Below are positions 24,577-33,893 of a stretch of 64,000 bases of DNA, in pieces. The stretch's first letter is position 1, and each line of letters begins with the position of its first letter. The position numbers and the translations under genes are program-made. The notes below the pieces were generated by a model. The model was not told the DNA's origin. It did not search any database and saw only the letters and a list, made by a program, of their open reading frames with translations. Origin of the DNA: Paenirhizobium selenitireducens ATCC BAA-1503 (GTDB taxonomy: Bacteria; Pseudomonadota; Alphaproteobacteria; Rhizobiales; Rhizobiaceae); the NCBI RefSeq assembly GCF_000518785.1, contig NZ_JAEG01000001.1, positions 1 to 64,000 of the forward strand, read 5' to 3'.

Positions 24577-25818
24577 TCATGCCGCAGCGTCGTTTGCGTT
24601 CCTGGCCAGCATGGCGCACACAAACTCGTCCCACTGCTTCATACCTGCGCGCTTTTCGGGCATGTAGTTCCAGCGGTCATAGTTCTTCGAACTGACGTCC
24701 TGCAGTGCATGGTTTTGTAGGCGGTCGCGGATTTCCTTCGACACGCCTGCTTTGCCCGCAAGCGTCTTGAAGGTGCGCCGCAGATCGCGGTTCGTCGCAT
24801 AAGGAATCACCCCGCGCTCGCGCTGGCGCCAAACGAAACTGTACAGCGTGTTGTGGCTCACCGGCGTCATCGGATCCTTGGCAGACGGAAAGTACCAGCC
24901 GTATTCGTTGGGTGTGATCGACTCGATCAACTCGGCAGCGAGTGAGGGAACTGGTACCGCATGGGGCTGCAAGTTCTTGGTTTTCGACCAGTCGATGATC
25001 TTCTCTTTGGCATCCCACTGGTCGACGCGTAGGCGTGCGATTTCCTCGACCCGCTGCCCGGTCAGCATGATCAACTGGATGGCACGCGGATAGGCCGGAT
25101 GGATCGGGACATCCGGGCATTCGAGCCAGCGATACAGCCGAACGAATTCCTCTTCGCTGAGCCAGCGTGTGCCACGGACCTTAGGTTCGGTGGGAATGCC
25201 GGAGGCTGGATTGTAGGGAATTCGAAATCGGCGAGGGGAGGCGCTGCGATAGTCGTGTTCGGACTTCATGCCCCAGCTATAGGCAGCATGGATATAGCCT
25301 CTCACGTGATCCGCCATGGCTCGCGCGCCACGCGCGTAGATCGGCCGGATCAACTCGACGATTTCTTCCGCCTCTATATCGCGGGCGAGGCGCTTGCGGC
25401 CGAGCGTGTCGGCGATCTTGTTCAAACCCTTTTCAGCTTCCTTCCAGGAGGGCTTGTCAGCTGATTTAAGGGCGGCGACATAGCCCTCGAACAGGTCGGC
25501 AACGGTGCCGGCTCGGGTGTCGCCGGCAATCTTGATGCTGCGTCCTTTCTGGATTACGTCGGCAAAATCGCGCTTGAAAATTTCCCGGGCCTGGGCAAGC
25601 GATGTCGAAGGGTAGGCGCCGATCTTTTTCTTGGTGCGTTTGCCGTCGCGCCATTGCTGGGCCATCCATTCGGCCGTCACGCGCGTGGGCATGGGCTTCA
25701 CCGACAGGACTAGGCGACCTGTGCCGCGCCCGTCGCCATCGGGAAGATTTTCCTGCTTTCCTGTCTTTTCGACCCGCTTCAAGGCCTGCCGGATGGCTGT
25801 GTCGGAAAGGCTTGCCAT
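24577..25818 (-). CDS. int: P4-type tyrosine recombinase (island integrase)
   Basis: A 413-aa integrase. The N-terminal arm-binding domain (LVLSVKPMPTRVTAEWM; KKIGAYPSTSLAQAREIF) is the P4/DUF4102-like type. A core-binding domain follows, then a catalytic domain with Arg in LTGQRVEEIARLR, the NRDLRRTFKTLAG box (Asn where His is usual) and the nucleophile Tyr in SSKNYDRW. All key residues except that His-to-Asn change are present. GGAG precedes the start. It reads away from the truncated radC 145 bases off and is flanked by repeats that may be arm sites. It probably drove integration of the island segment into radC. Confidence 0.92.
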   Translation of the reverse strand: MASLSDTAIRQALKRVEKTGKQENLPDGDGRGTGRLVLSVKPMPTRVTAEWMAQQWRDGKRTKKKIGAYPSTSLAQAREIFKRDFADVIQKGRSIKIAGDTRAGTVADLFEGYVAALKSADKPSWKEAEKGLNKIADTLGRKRLARDIEAEEIVELIRPIYARGARAMADHVRGYIHAAYSWGMKSEHDYRSASPRRFRIPYNPASGIPTEPKVRGTRWLSEEEFVRLYRWLECPDVPIHPAYPRAIQLIMLTGQRVEEIARLRVDQWDAKEKIIDWSKTKNLQPHAVPVPSLAAELIESITPNEYGWYFPSAKDPMTPVSHNTLYSFVWRQRERGVIPYATNRDLRRTFKTLAGKAGVSKEIRDRLQNHALQDVSSKNYDRWNYMPEKRAGMKQWDEFVCAMLARNANDAAA

Positions 25819-25840
25819 GGCGATTTCTCCGGTTCCAGGA

Positions 25841-25917
25841 CTGGGATCGGAAGGGGCGCAACAGGGATCGGTAACAGGGATCTAAATGTGGTTTTGTGCC
25901 TCTTCAACCGATCCCAG
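25841..25917. repeat. GGGATCGG repeats upstream of the integrase, candidate arm sites
   Basis: GGGATCGG occurs at 25843-25850 and 25864-25871, a partial copy GGGATC at 25877-25882, and an inverted copy CCGATCCC at 25908-25915. The first and last extend to a 10-bp inverted pair, CTGGGATCGG and CCGATCCCAG. Clustered short repeats between an integrase and its attachment site are typical of arm-type recombinase or excisionase sites, or of an integrase operator. Confidence 0.5.
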
Positions 25918-25963
25918 TTTGCCAGAGAGGCAGCCGCGATTCAAGATGGAAAAATGTTATGTT

Positions 25964-26716
25964 TCAATATGTTTGCGCGTGATGCCGCGTGATGAAATGA
26001 GGCTGAGTGGGATGGTTATGGACCAGGATAATGGCGGTGGCCGAGAGTTCCAGCGCCCGCTTGACCACTTCGCGCGGATAGACCGGTGTATGATCGACCG
26101 TGCCGCGCCCCTGCACCTCGTCGGCGATCAGCGCATTGCGCTTGTCGAGGAAGAGAATGCGGAACTGCTCGGTCGATTCGTAGGCCATCGCCGTGTGGCA
26201 GTAGTCGATGACCGAGGACCAGGAGGTGAGCACCTGACGGCCGCGGATCTCGCTTTTCAGCATGCGCTGGGCGACGCTGGCGATCAGCTTGAGTTCGAGC
26301 GCGACGCTTTCGCCGACGCCCTTGACCTCCTGCAGCAGCGACGGTTGCGCACCGAACACGCCGGCCAGCGTGCCGAAGCGGGCAATCAGCGCCTTGGCGA
26401 TCGGCTTGGTGTCACGCCGCGGGATCAGGCGAAACAGCAGGAGTTCGAGGATTTCGTAGTCGGCCAGCGCCGTATCGCCGCTCTCGCGGAAGCGCGCCCT
26501 CAGCCGGTCGCGATGGCCGTGATAATGCGCCTCCGTCGTCTCGACCGTTCCGGTGACTGCGGAAGGCTTCTTCAGAGCGCCAGATTTCGCCGCCTGCTCG
26601 GCGAAGAAGCCCCGTTCGTCGTCCGCTCCGTGCTCTGCCCCTCCGTCCGTCCCTCGCAGGTCGAAGGCGGGTTCGTCTTCGGTGTCGAGAGGGCCGGGAG
26701 GAGGGGGCTTTGCCAT
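25964..26716 (-). pseudogene. radC: radC truncated at its HNHP motif by island insertion
   Basis: The frame of 250 codons begins at ATG 26716, two bases after the map stop, and encodes a normal RadC N-terminus. This includes a helix-hairpin-helix region ([34 protein letters not shown]) and most of the JAB-like domain ([41 protein letters not shown]). Intact RadC continues SGDPTPS and on to the C-terminus with the metal-ligand Asp. Here the sequence after HNHP becomes unrelated and stops 14 residues later. The lost about 45 residues include the rest of the JAMM metal site, so the product is probably inactive. The break coincides with the integrase region. Confidence 0.85.
25996..26020. other. 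Island/chromosome junction in radC (probable att site)
   Basis: The codons for HNHP lie at 26009-26020 on the minus strand (GGGATGGTTATG on plus). Leftward of about 26009 the sequence no longer encodes RadC. This boundary, 190 bases from the integrase start, is the probable attachment-site crossover. No second copy of the core is seen in the window, so the other end lies to the left of base 1. Confidence 0.65.
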
Positions 26717-26718
26717 GG

Positions 26719-27555
26719 TCAGCCCTTGAGCGGCGGAAGGCCCGGCCGATCGAAACCGCCCGGCGACAGAGTGAAGATCTCGCAGCCCGTGGCGGTGACG
26801 CCGACGGCGTGCTCGTACTGCGCGGTCAGCGAGCGGTCGCGGGTGACCGCCGTCCAGCCGTCGGCCAGCACCTTCACATGCGGCCGGCCGAGATTGATCA
26901 TCGGCTCGATGGTGAAGATCATGCCTTCCTTCAGTTCCGGCCCCTCGTTGGCCCGGCCGTAATGCAGGATGTTCGGGCTGTCGTGGAACAGGCGGCCGAC
27001 GCCGTGGCCGCAGAAATCGCGCACCACCGAGCAGCGCTCGGCCTCGGCATAGGTCTGGATCGCCTCGCCGATGGCGCCGGTGCGGGCGCCGGGACGCACG
27101 GCGGCGATGCCGCGCATCAGGCATTCATAGGTGACCTCCAGCAGGCGCTCGGCGGCGCGCTTGATCTCGCCCACCGGATACATGCGGCTCGAATCGCCGT
27201 GCCAGCCGTCGAGCACGTAGGTCACGTCGATATTGACGATGTCGCCGTCGCGCAGCGGCTTGTCGTTGGGAATGCCGTGGCAGACGACGTGGTTGATCGA
27301 GGTGCAGACCGACTTGGTATAGCCGCGATAGTTCAGCGTCGCGGGCAGCGCGCCGTTGTCCATGCCGAATTCGAAGACGAAGCGGTCGATGGCATCGGTG
27401 GTGACCCCGGGCTTGACCATCGGCACGAGTTCGTCAAGGCAGCGTGCCGTCAACTGGCAAGCCTTGCGCATGCCCGCAAAGTCCTCAGGCCCATAGAGCC
27501 TGATCGCGCCGGTGTTCTTCAGCGGGGCGGTCGCCGCTTCGATATAGGTTACCAT
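26719..27555 (-). CDS. map: Type I methionine aminopeptidase
   Basis: A 278-aa cytosolic metalloprotease that removes initiator Met from new proteins. Metal ligands are visible: the Asp pair in [18 protein letters not shown], His in [13 protein letters not shown], and Glu in [10 protein letters not shown] with a final Glu region near [11 protein letters not shown]. The substrate His is in NHVVCHGIP. Length and order fit type Ia enzymes with a short N-terminal extension. It directly follows sfsA (stop TGA adjacent to ATG) and precedes radC by two bases, which is a common alphaproteobacterial order. Confidence 0.97.
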   Translation of the reverse strand: MVTYIEAATAPLKNTGAIRLYGPEDFAGMRKACQLTARCLDELVPMVKPGVTTDAIDRFVFEFGMDNGALPATLNYRGYTKSVCTSINHVVCHGIPNDKPLRDGDIVNIDVTYVLDGWHGDSSRMYPVGEIKRAAERLLEVTYECLMRGIAAVRPGARTGAIGEAIQTYAEAERCSVVRDFCGHGVGRLFHDSPNILHYGRANEGPELKEGMIFTIEPMINLGRPHVKVLADGWTAVTRDRSLTAQYEHAVGVTATGCEIFTLSPGGFDRPGLPPLKG

Positions 27556-28314
27556 TCATCCGCTTTCGGTCGTGGAAAGTGCTGTATTCGTCGTACATAA
27601 TGCAGCAAGGCCGGGTTCGTCCATGGCGATCGGGCCGAGCGGCACGATTTCCGTCGGCGTGACCCGGCATTTCACCGCATGAGCCTCGACTCCGGCCTCG
27701 ATCGCGCGGGCAAAGGTCCGTGCATAGAGCGGGTCGAGATCGCCGCAGATGCGCAAGGACCGGCAGTCCTCCCGCTGGACGAGGTAGAGCATGACCGCCC
27801 TTTGCCCACCGCGGACGATCTCGATCAGCTCCTCCAGGTGCCGGGCGCCGCGAGTGGTCACCGTATCGGGGAACTCGGCAAGGCCAGCCTGGCGGATGAA
27901 ATGCACGTTCTTCACCTCGACATAAGCCGCAGGGCGATCCGGCGCGGAGAGCAGGAAATCGATGCGCGACCGCGTGCCGTAGCGCTGTTCGCGGGCAATC
28001 ACCGGATAGCTCGCGAGATCCGACACCAGGCCGCCGCGGATCGCTTCTTCCGCCAGCCGGTTGGCGATTGCCGCATGCACGCCGACCACGGTGCCCTCCG
28101 CCTCGATCAGTTCGAAGGCATGGGCATATTTGCGGTTCGGGCTGTCGTGCTCAGAGAGCCAGATGCGCGAACCCGGCGCCGTCAGCCCCTGCATCGACCC
28201 GGTATTCGGGCAAAACCCGGTGATCTCGCGGCCGTCTTCGAGCACCGCATCGAACAGGAAGCGCTTGTAGCGGCGGATGAGCCGGGCAGGGACGAGGGGC
28301 GGGGAGAAGATCAT
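27556..28314 (-). CDS. sfsA: SfsA, DNA-binding sugar fermentation stimulation family
   Basis: A 252-aa protein of the SfsA family. Typical segments are [19 protein letters not shown] at the N-terminus, [13 protein letters not shown], and the nuclease-fold-like RIDFLLS with [10 protein letters not shown]. The family was named for a maltose-related phenotype in E. coli and has an OB-like plus nuclease-like fold; its biochemical role is unclear. It overlaps the HxlR stop by four bases and abuts map. The start at 28314 fits the family N-terminus; the upstream extension is not conserved in character. Confidence 0.93.
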   Translation of the reverse strand: MIFSPPLVPARLIRRYKRFLFDAVLEDGREITGFCPNTGSMQGLTAPGSRIWLSEHDSPNRKYAHAFELIEAEGTVVGVHAAIANRLAEEAIRGGLVSDLASYPVIAREQRYGTRSRIDFLLSAPDRPAAYVEVKNVHFIRQAGLAEFPDTVTTRGARHLEELIEIVRGGQRAVMLYLVQREDCRSLRICGDLDPLYARTFARAIEAGVEAHAVKCRVTPTEIVPLGPIAMDEPGLAALCTTNTALSTTESG

Positions 28315-28727
28315 CGGGGCGGGCTGGCCGTTCCGTCGGGCGTCGGGGCCGGTTCGGTGTTTTCCGGCTTGTTCTCGGCCCAGGTGAGCAGCGCATCCAG
28401 TGCCGGGCACAAGGTTTGCCCCCATTCGGTCAGGCAATATTCCACCCGGGGCGGGACCTGATGATAGACGATGCGACGGACGATGCCGTCCGCCTCCATC
28501 TGGCGCAGCTGCTGGATGAGCATTTTCTGCGAAATGCCCGGCGTCTGTCGTTCCAGCTCGGAGAAGCGCAGAACCTTGCCGCCGAACAGGTGAAAGAGGA
28601 TCACCAGCTTCCAGCGCCCCTCCAGCATGCGAAGCACGTTTTCCACACCCGCAGCCCCTGCGCTGGGGGTCGGATATCTATCCTTACTTTTAGGTGAGTA
28701 CCTTACATTTTCGTCGGTTCTTGTCAT
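28311..28727 (-). CDS. HxlR-family transcriptional regulator
   Basis: A 138-aa winged-helix protein with the HxlR core: [20 protein letters not shown], then [20 protein letters not shown] and the wing [19 protein letters not shown]. It lacks a ligand domain, as usual in this family, many of whose members respond to aldehydes, oxidants or disulfide stress. It is divergent, across 76 bases, from the SnoaL-like/SDR pair, which it probably controls. It overlaps sfsA by four bases, although the sfsA-map functions seem unrelated. Confidence 0.92.
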   Translation of the reverse strand: MTRTDENVRYSPKSKDRYPTPSAGAAGVENVLRMLEGRWKLVILFHLFGGKVLRFSELERQTPGISQKMLIQQLRQMEADGIVRRIVYHQVPPRVEYCLTEWGQTLCPALDALLTWAENKPENTEPAPTPDGTASPPR

Positions 28728-28803
28728 ATCGCCAGCTTATGGCCATCTTGGTTTTCGAGCAAGCGCGCAGGCTCTCAACGCAATCGAAGATGAGAGAGAT
28801 ATC

Positions 28804-29133
28804 ATGCCACAGAACTTTCCCAGACCGGTCGAAGATTATTTCGCCGGCAAGAATTCCGGCGACTTTGCCACTGCACTGTCCGGTTTTGCCGAGGACGCGG
28901 TGGTGAGTGACGAAAACCGCGCCTACGAAGGCAGGCAGGCCATCCGCAGCTGGATGGAAGAGACGCGGGCCCGCTACAATGACAGGTCCGTCGTTCGCGA
29001 CTTTGCCGTCGAGGGCGACACGGTCGTCGTGCACGCCGAGGTTTCGGGAACCTTTCCGGGAAGCCCGATCACGCTGCGGTACCGCTTCACGCTCACCGGT
29101 GGCAGCATCGCCCGGCTGGAGATCGGCTCATGA
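28804..29133 (+). CDS. SnoaL-like/NTF2-fold protein
   Basis: A 109-aa single-domain protein of the cystatin/NTF2 cone fold. Conserved features are ENYF-like opening ([18 protein letters not shown]), [23 protein letters not shown] and the strands [15 protein letters not shown] and ITLRYRFTL. Such proteins are either small isomerases/hydrolases or binding proteins. The start at 28804 follows GAGAGAG and fits the fold; an upstream frame extension is spurious. It overlaps the SDR gene by four bases and forms a small operon divergent from the HxlR regulator. Confidence 0.85.
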   Translation: MPQNFPRPVEDYFAGKNSGDFATALSGFAEDAVVSDENRAYEGRQAIRSWMEETRARYNDRSVVRDFAVEGDTVVVHAEVSGTFPGSPITLRYRFTLTGGSIARLEIGS

Positions 29134-29933
29134 CGGTTCACCAGCGCTTCCGGGTCGATCCGACGGAATTTGCCGGCCGCCGCGTCGTGGTGACGGGCGG
29201 CACCAAGGGAGCGGGCGCTGCGGTCGCGGCACGATTTGCCGCTGCCGGTGCAAAGACCCTGACGGCGGCCCGGTCCGCTCCGCAGGACCTTGAGGAGGGC
29301 ACACTCTTCGTGCCAGCCGACCTGACGACGGAGGAGGGCATCGGCACGCTTGCGGAAGCCGTCCTCTCCAGTCTCGGCGGCGTGGATATCCTCGTGCACT
29401 GCCTCGGCGGATCGGCGACGCCCGGCGGCGGTTTCCGCGCCGCGACCGAAAACTTCTGGCAGCAGGAGCTGGCGGTCAACCTGCTGCCGGCCGTCCGTCT
29501 CGACCGCCTGCTGGTGCCGGGCATGATCGAGCGCGGCGCGGGGGTCGTGATCCATGTGGCGTCGATCCAGCGTCGCCTACCGCTGCATGAGTCGACGATC
29601 GCCTATGCGGCTGCCAAGGCGGCGCTTGCGAGCTACAGCAAGTCCCTGTCGAAGGAGCTCGGCCCGGCTGGCGTGCGCGTCAATACGGTGTCTCCCGGCT
29701 GGATCATGACGGCGGCCGCCGATCATCTGGTCAAGCGCCTGGCGAGTGGTAGCGGGACGGACGAGGCCGCAGCCCGGCAGGGCGTGATGGATGCGCTGGG
29801 CGGAATTCCGATCGGCCGCCCGGCCTGGCCCGAGGAGGTCGCGGAACTGGTGGCGTTCCTCGCCTCCGATCGGGCCGCTTCCATCCACGGGGCCGAATAC
29901 GTCATCGATGGCGGGACGATCCCGACCGTGTGA
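29130..29933 (+). CDS. Short-chain dehydrogenase/reductase
   Basis: A 267-aa SDR oxidoreductase. The NAD(P)-binding motif is [19 protein letters not shown] near residues 23-41, followed by the active-site Ser in IHVASIQRR and the catalytic YAAAK. The stretch VNTVSPGWI is the usual substrate/cofactor loop, and the C-terminal GAEYVIDGG is typical. The substrate is unknown. It is co-transcribed with the SnoaL-like gene and probably controlled by the divergent HxlR regulator, a layout common for inducible aldehyde or ketone reductases. Confidence 0.92.
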   Translation: MTVHQRFRVDPTEFAGRRVVVTGGTKGAGAAVAARFAAAGAKTLTAARSAPQDLEEGTLFVPADLTTEEGIGTLAEAVLSSLGGVDILVHCLGGSATPGGGFRAATENFWQQELAVNLLPAVRLDRLLVPGMIERGAGVVIHVASIQRRLPLHESTIAYAAAKAALASYSKSLSKELGPAGVRVNTVSPGWIMTAAADHLVKRLASGSGTDEAAARQGVMDALGGIPIGRPAWPEEVAELVAFLASDRAASIHGAEYVIDGGTIPTV

Positions 29934-29971
29934 CCGGTCGCACCGTCGGTCACCCATGACCGGCGGTGCCT

Positions 29972-31864
29972 CTACACCCTCGCCATCACGTAGGAACCCG
30001 GGGCATCGGCGATGGCGTTGAGCGCGCCGCCGCCGGGAATGCGGGCGGGAACGCGCTCGTCGTCCATCGCCTCGATCCAGCGCTGCCAGTGCGGCCACCA
30101 GGAACCCGGCGTCTCCTTGGCCCCGGCCACCCAGTCTTCGTAAGCGCCCTTAACCCCGCCATTGGTCCAGTACTGGTACTTCTGCTTGTCGGGCGGATTG
30201 ACCACACCGGCGATATGGCCCGAACCGGACAGCACGTATTCGACAGGACCGCCGAACAGGCTGGAGCCGACGAAGACCGACTTTGCCGGCGCGATATGGT
30301 CCTCGCGGGTGGCGAGGTTGTAGATGGGGATCTTGATGTCCTTGAGCGACAGCGTCTTGCCGGCGAGTTCCATCTTGCCCTGGCTCAGCGTGTTGCTGAG
30401 ATAGCAGTTGCGCAGATAGAAGGAGTGGTTGGCGGCCGCCATGCGCGTCGAATCGGAATTCCAGTAGAGCAGGTCGAAGGGCATCGGATCCTGGCCCTTC
30501 AGGTAGTTGTTGACGAAATAGGGCCAGATCAGCTCGGAGGCGCGCAGCATGTTGAAGGCCGAGGCCATCTTCGAGCCGTCGAGATAGCCGGAGGATTTCA
30601 TCCGGTCCTCGATGCTGCCGATTTGTCCTTCGTCGACGAAGACCTTGAGATCGCCGGCATAGGTGAAGTCGACCTGGGTGGTGAACAGGGTCGCACTGGC
30701 GATCCGCTTGTTGCCCTCCTGGGCATGCAGCGCGAGTGCTGCGGCCAGCAAAGTGCCACCGACGCAATAACCGATGCTGTTGACTTGCGTTTCCCCGGTC
30801 GCCTTCTCGACGGTGTCGAGGGCGAAATCGACCCCTTCGCGGATATAGGATTCCCAGTCCTTGCGCGCATGCCGCTCGTCTGGATTGACCCAGGAGATGA
30901 CGAACACGGTGTGGCCCTGGTCGACGCACCACTTGATGAACGACTTCTGCGGATTGAGGTCGAGGATGTAGAACTTGTTGATCCACGGCGGGCAGATCAG
31001 AAGCGGCCGCTTCAGCACCGTGTCGGTCGCGGCCTCGTATTGGATGACCTCGCAGATCTCGCTCTGGGCGATCACCTTGCCCGGCGTCACCGCCATGTTC
31101 TCGCCGACCTTGAACTTGCTGGTGTCGGTCTGGCGGATCCTCAGATCGCCGCCGCCGGCGGCAATGTCCTCGGCCAGCATCTGCATACCCTTGACCAGGT
31201 TGGCGCCGTGGCTGGATACCGTCTCGCGATAGAGCTGCGGGTTGGTCATGACGAAATTGGTGGGCGACAGCGCGGCGGTAATCTGACGCACGTAGAATTC
31301 GGCCTTGTGACGGGTATGGTCGTCGAGCCCCTCCGCCTGGGTGACCATCTTCTCAGCCCAGTCCGACAGGATGACATAGGCCTGTCGCAGGAAGTCGAAG
31401 AACGGATTGCGCTGCCAGTCCTCGTCGGCGAAACGCTTGTCCTTGATGGGCTGCAGCGGCTGGGCCTCGCTTTCGCTTGAGAAGCGCGACAGCGTCTGGG
31501 TCCACATGCCAAACATGCTGGCGAGCAGCTGGGTCTGGGCCTCCAGCGTTCGTTTCGGGTCGGACATCCAGTATTCCGACACCTTCGACATGGTCTTGAC
31601 CATCTCGGCCATGGGTTCGGAAACGGGGTCGACGACTTCCCCGCGTTCGCGCGGCGCGAGCCAGGTCGAGGCTGCCTTGCCCAGGTTTTCCAGCGCCTTT
31701 GCCACGTTGAGCGTCAGCGCTTGCGGGTCCTTGACGACATATGGCTCGATCAGTTTCGGATCGAACCCAGCCGCCTTCGCCGCCCCTGGTCCCGCCTCTT
31801 CGCGTGTGCTGGTCAAACCGTCCTCCCCAGGATCATTTTCTCGGCGTCTTTTGCAATTGCGCAT
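29972..31864 (-). CDS. phaC: Class I poly(3-hydroxyalkanoate) synthase PhaC
   Basis: A polymerase of up to 630 aa joining hydroxybutyryl-CoA units into storage granules. The lipase-box-like GYCVGGT holds the nucleophile Cys; the catalytic Asp and His are in TREDHIAP and GSGHIAG. The N-terminal region has the class I segment NPFFDFLRQAYV and LSPTNFVMTNP. The exact start is uncertain because no strong ribosome site precedes the first ATG. The phasin gene at 53,995 encodes a partner granule protein elsewhere in the window. It converges with the SDR gene. Confidence 0.95.
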   Translation of the reverse strand: MRNCKRRRENDPGEDGLTSTREEAGPGAAKAAGFDPKLIEPYVVKDPQALTLNVAKALENLGKAASTWLAPRERGEVVDPVSEPMAEMVKTMSKVSEYWMSDPKRTLEAQTQLLASMFGMWTQTLSRFSSESEAQPLQPIKDKRFADEDWQRNPFFDFLRQAYVILSDWAEKMVTQAEGLDDHTRHKAEFYVRQITAALSPTNFVMTNPQLYRETVSSHGANLVKGMQMLAEDIAAGGGDLRIRQTDTSKFKVGENMAVTPGKVIAQSEICEVIQYEAATDTVLKRPLLICPPWINKFYILDLNPQKSFIKWCVDQGHTVFVISWVNPDERHARKDWESYIREGVDFALDTVEKATGETQVNSIGYCVGGTLLAAALALHAQEGNKRIASATLFTTQVDFTYAGDLKVFVDEGQIGSIEDRMKSSGYLDGSKMASAFNMLRASELIWPYFVNNYLKGQDPMPFDLLYWNSDSTRMAAANHSFYLRNCYLSNTLSQGKMELAGKTLSLKDIKIPIYNLATREDHIAPAKSVFVGSSLFGGPVEYVLSGSGHIAGVVNPPDKQKYQYWTNGGVKGAYEDWVAGAKETPGSWWPHWQRWIEAMDDERVPARIPGGGALNAIADAPGSYVMARV

Positions 31865-32009
31865 CCTGCCTGAAAACGACTACAAGTTCCATAGTTACGA
31901 AAGCATAGTGTGACATAGGCTGTGTGACGAACTTGAGGCTTGAGCATGCCGAGCGAACTGCCGGCGTCTGGAATAGATAATGATCGCTGATACTTGGGCA
32001 ATTGGGACA

Positions 32010-32384
32010 ATGCGAAGTGCAAGGCGCCTGACCGTGCTTGGCCTTCTGGCCGTGCTTTCGGCCTGCACGACGCCGGCCGGGACGACCGCCGAGGCACCGG
32101 GGCGTACGGCGAGCCTCGATGTGACCGTCGCTGATCCCGATGCTCCGGCCGCGGAGCTCTCGCGCTCGCCGGACGGTTACCCGGACTTTTCCGGTTCGCT
32201 GACCGCCGCCAATGTGCAGATGGGCAATGAGGAAGCCGCCGAATTGCAGGGCAAGCTCTCGGCCCTTGGTGCGGCGCGCAAGGCCGGCGCCATTTCCGAG
32301 GCCGAATATCAGCGCCGGCTCCTGCTGTTGCGCAAACTCGCGGCCGAACACGGGGCGGATGCGCAGGCGCAAATCGCCAAATAG
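32010..32384 (+). CDS. Small lipoprotein with a SHOCT-like C-terminal helix region
   Basis: A 124-aa protein with a lipoprotein signal (MRSARRLTVLGLLAVLSAC, lipobox LSAC). A low-complexity Ala/Pro/Thr-rich linker follows, then a helical C-terminus (ARKAGAISEAEYQRRLLLLRKL) that resembles short SHOCT-type oligomerisation helices. It should sit in the envelope facing the periplasm. Divergent from phaC; about 230 bases without features separate it from alaC. No function can be assigned. Confidence 0.8.
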   Translation: MRSARRLTVLGLLAVLSACTTPAGTTAEAPGRTASLDVTVADPDAPAAELSRSPDGYPDFSGSLTAANVQMGNEEAAELQGKLSALGAARKAGAISEAEYQRRLLLLRKLAAEHGADAQAQIAK

Positions 32385-32612
32385 CGCTTGCCTTTGCCCG
32401 GCTTTTTACGCAAAGCAACATATTGGGGGCAGGAGGGTTCCGCTTCGGACCGACCGGCCTTCGGGCGCAATTGCGCCAAGATTTGCGGCGACCATGCCGC
32501 AGGCATCCTAACTTCACCCGTCCCGGTTATGCGGTTCGTTGCGGGACGGGCTTCACCAGGCAAAACGAACCCGCCTGCCGCGGTCAAGTCCGTGCGGTCT
32601 CAGGGGTTGAAG

Positions 32613-33830
32613 ATGGAAGAATTTCATAAGGTCCGGCGTCTGCCGCCATACGTTTTCGAACAGGTCAATCGTTTGAAGGCGAGCGCGCGAGCCGCGGGCG
32701 CCGACATCATCGACCTCGGCATGGGCAATCCGGACCTGCCGACGCCGCAGGCGATCGTCGACAAGCTGTGCGAAGTGGTCCAGGACCCGCGTACCCATCG
32801 CTATTCCTCGTCCCGCGGCATTCCCGGCCTGCGCCGCGCCCAGGCCGCCTATTATGCCCGCCGCTTCAACGTCAAGCTCAACCCCGACACCCAGGTCGTG
32901 GCAACGCTCGGCTCGAAGGAAGGCTTTGCCAACATGGCCCAGGCGATCACCGCGCCGGGCGACGTGGTGCTGTGCCCGAACCCGACCTATCCGATCCATG
33001 CCTTCGGCTTCCTGATGACCGGCGGCGTCATCCGTTCGATCCCGGTCGAGCCGGACGAGACCTTCTTCCCGCCGCTCGAACGCGCCGTGCGCCATTCGAT
33101 CCCCAAGCCGATCGCGCTGATCATCAACTACCCGTCCAACCCGACGGCCCGCGTCGCCAGCCTCGATTTCTACAAGGACGTCATCGCCTTCGCCAAGAAG
33201 CATGAGTTGATCGTGCTGTCCGATCTCGCCTATTCGGAAATCTACTTCGACGACAACCCGCCGCCGTCCGTGCTCGAAGTGCCGGGCGCCATGGATGTCG
33301 CGGTCGAGTTCACCTCGATGTCGAAGACCTTTTCCATGCCCGGCTGGCGCATGGGTTTCGCCGTCGGCAATGAGCGGCTGATCGCGGCGCTGGCCCGCGT
33401 GAAGTCCTACCTCGACTATGGCGCCTTCACGCCGATTCAGGTGGCCGCGACCCACGCTCTCAACGGAGACGGGACCGACATTGCCGAGGTCCGCTCCATC
33501 TACAAGCGCCGCCGCGACGTGATGGTCGAGAGCTTCGGCAAGGCCGGCTTCGAAGTGCCGCCGCCGGCCGCAACCATGTTCGCCTGGGCGAAGATCCCGG
33601 AAAAGTTCCGCTCGCTCGGCTCCCTGGAATTCTCCAAGCTGCTAGTCGAGAAGGCCGACGTGGCGGTTGCCCCGGGCATCGGCTTCGGTGAGATGGGCGA
33701 CGAATATGTCCGCCTCGCTCTCGTCGAGAACGAGCACCGCATCCGTCAGGCGGCCCGCAGCATCAAGAAGTTCCTGTCGACCGCCGACGAGACGATGCAC
33801 AACGTGATCCCGCTCAACGCCCATCGCTGA
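32613..33830 (+). CDS. alaC: AlaC-type alanine/PLP aminotransferase
   Basis: A 405-aa class I/II aminotransferase. It follows E. coli AlaC closely along its length as I recall that protein: RLPPYVFEQVN, IDLGMGNPDLPTPQAIV, YSSSRGIPGLRRAQ, SKEGFANMAQAI and FTSMSKTFSMPGWRMGF with the PLP Lys. It probably interconverts pyruvate/glutamate and alanine/2-oxoglutarate. The start at 32613 is supported by AGGGG upstream; the longer frame is not conserved in character. It lies directly upstream of hom, a frequent arrangement in this order of bacteria. Confidence 0.9.
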   Translation: MEEFHKVRRLPPYVFEQVNRLKASARAAGADIIDLGMGNPDLPTPQAIVDKLCEVVQDPRTHRYSSSRGIPGLRRAQAAYYARRFNVKLNPDTQVVATLGSKEGFANMAQAITAPGDVVLCPNPTYPIHAFGFLMTGGVIRSIPVEPDETFFPPLERAVRHSIPKPIALIINYPSNPTARVASLDFYKDVIAFAKKHELIVLSDLAYSEIYFDDNPPPSVLEVPGAMDVAVEFTSMSKTFSMPGWRMGFAVGNERLIAALARVKSYLDYGAFTPIQVAATHALNGDGTDIAEVRSIYKRRRDVMVESFGKAGFEVPPPAATMFAWAKIPEKFRSLGSLEFSKLLVEKADVAVAPGIGFGEMGDEYVRLALVENEHRIRQAARSIKKFLSTADETMHNVIPLNAHR

Positions 33831-33836
33831 ATTCCC

Positions 33837-33858
33837 GGCGGCCCGTTTCGTGGCCGCC
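33837..33858 (+). terminator. Hairpin between alaC and hom
   Basis: GGCGGCC and GGCCGCC form a 7-bp stem around an 8-base loop, just after the alaC stop and before hom. A short ATTT follows rather than a T run, so it may be a weak terminator or a processing hairpin. Confidence 0.4.
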
Positions 33859-33893
33859 ATTTCCCCAAGCTTCTGAATTGTCAGGATTTATTT

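Noticed and set aside
26719-27124. RadC reading extended upstream to 27124 as one 386-aa protein
   Set aside because: The first 136 residues are an Arg-rich shadow of map in another frame; true RadC begins at 26716.
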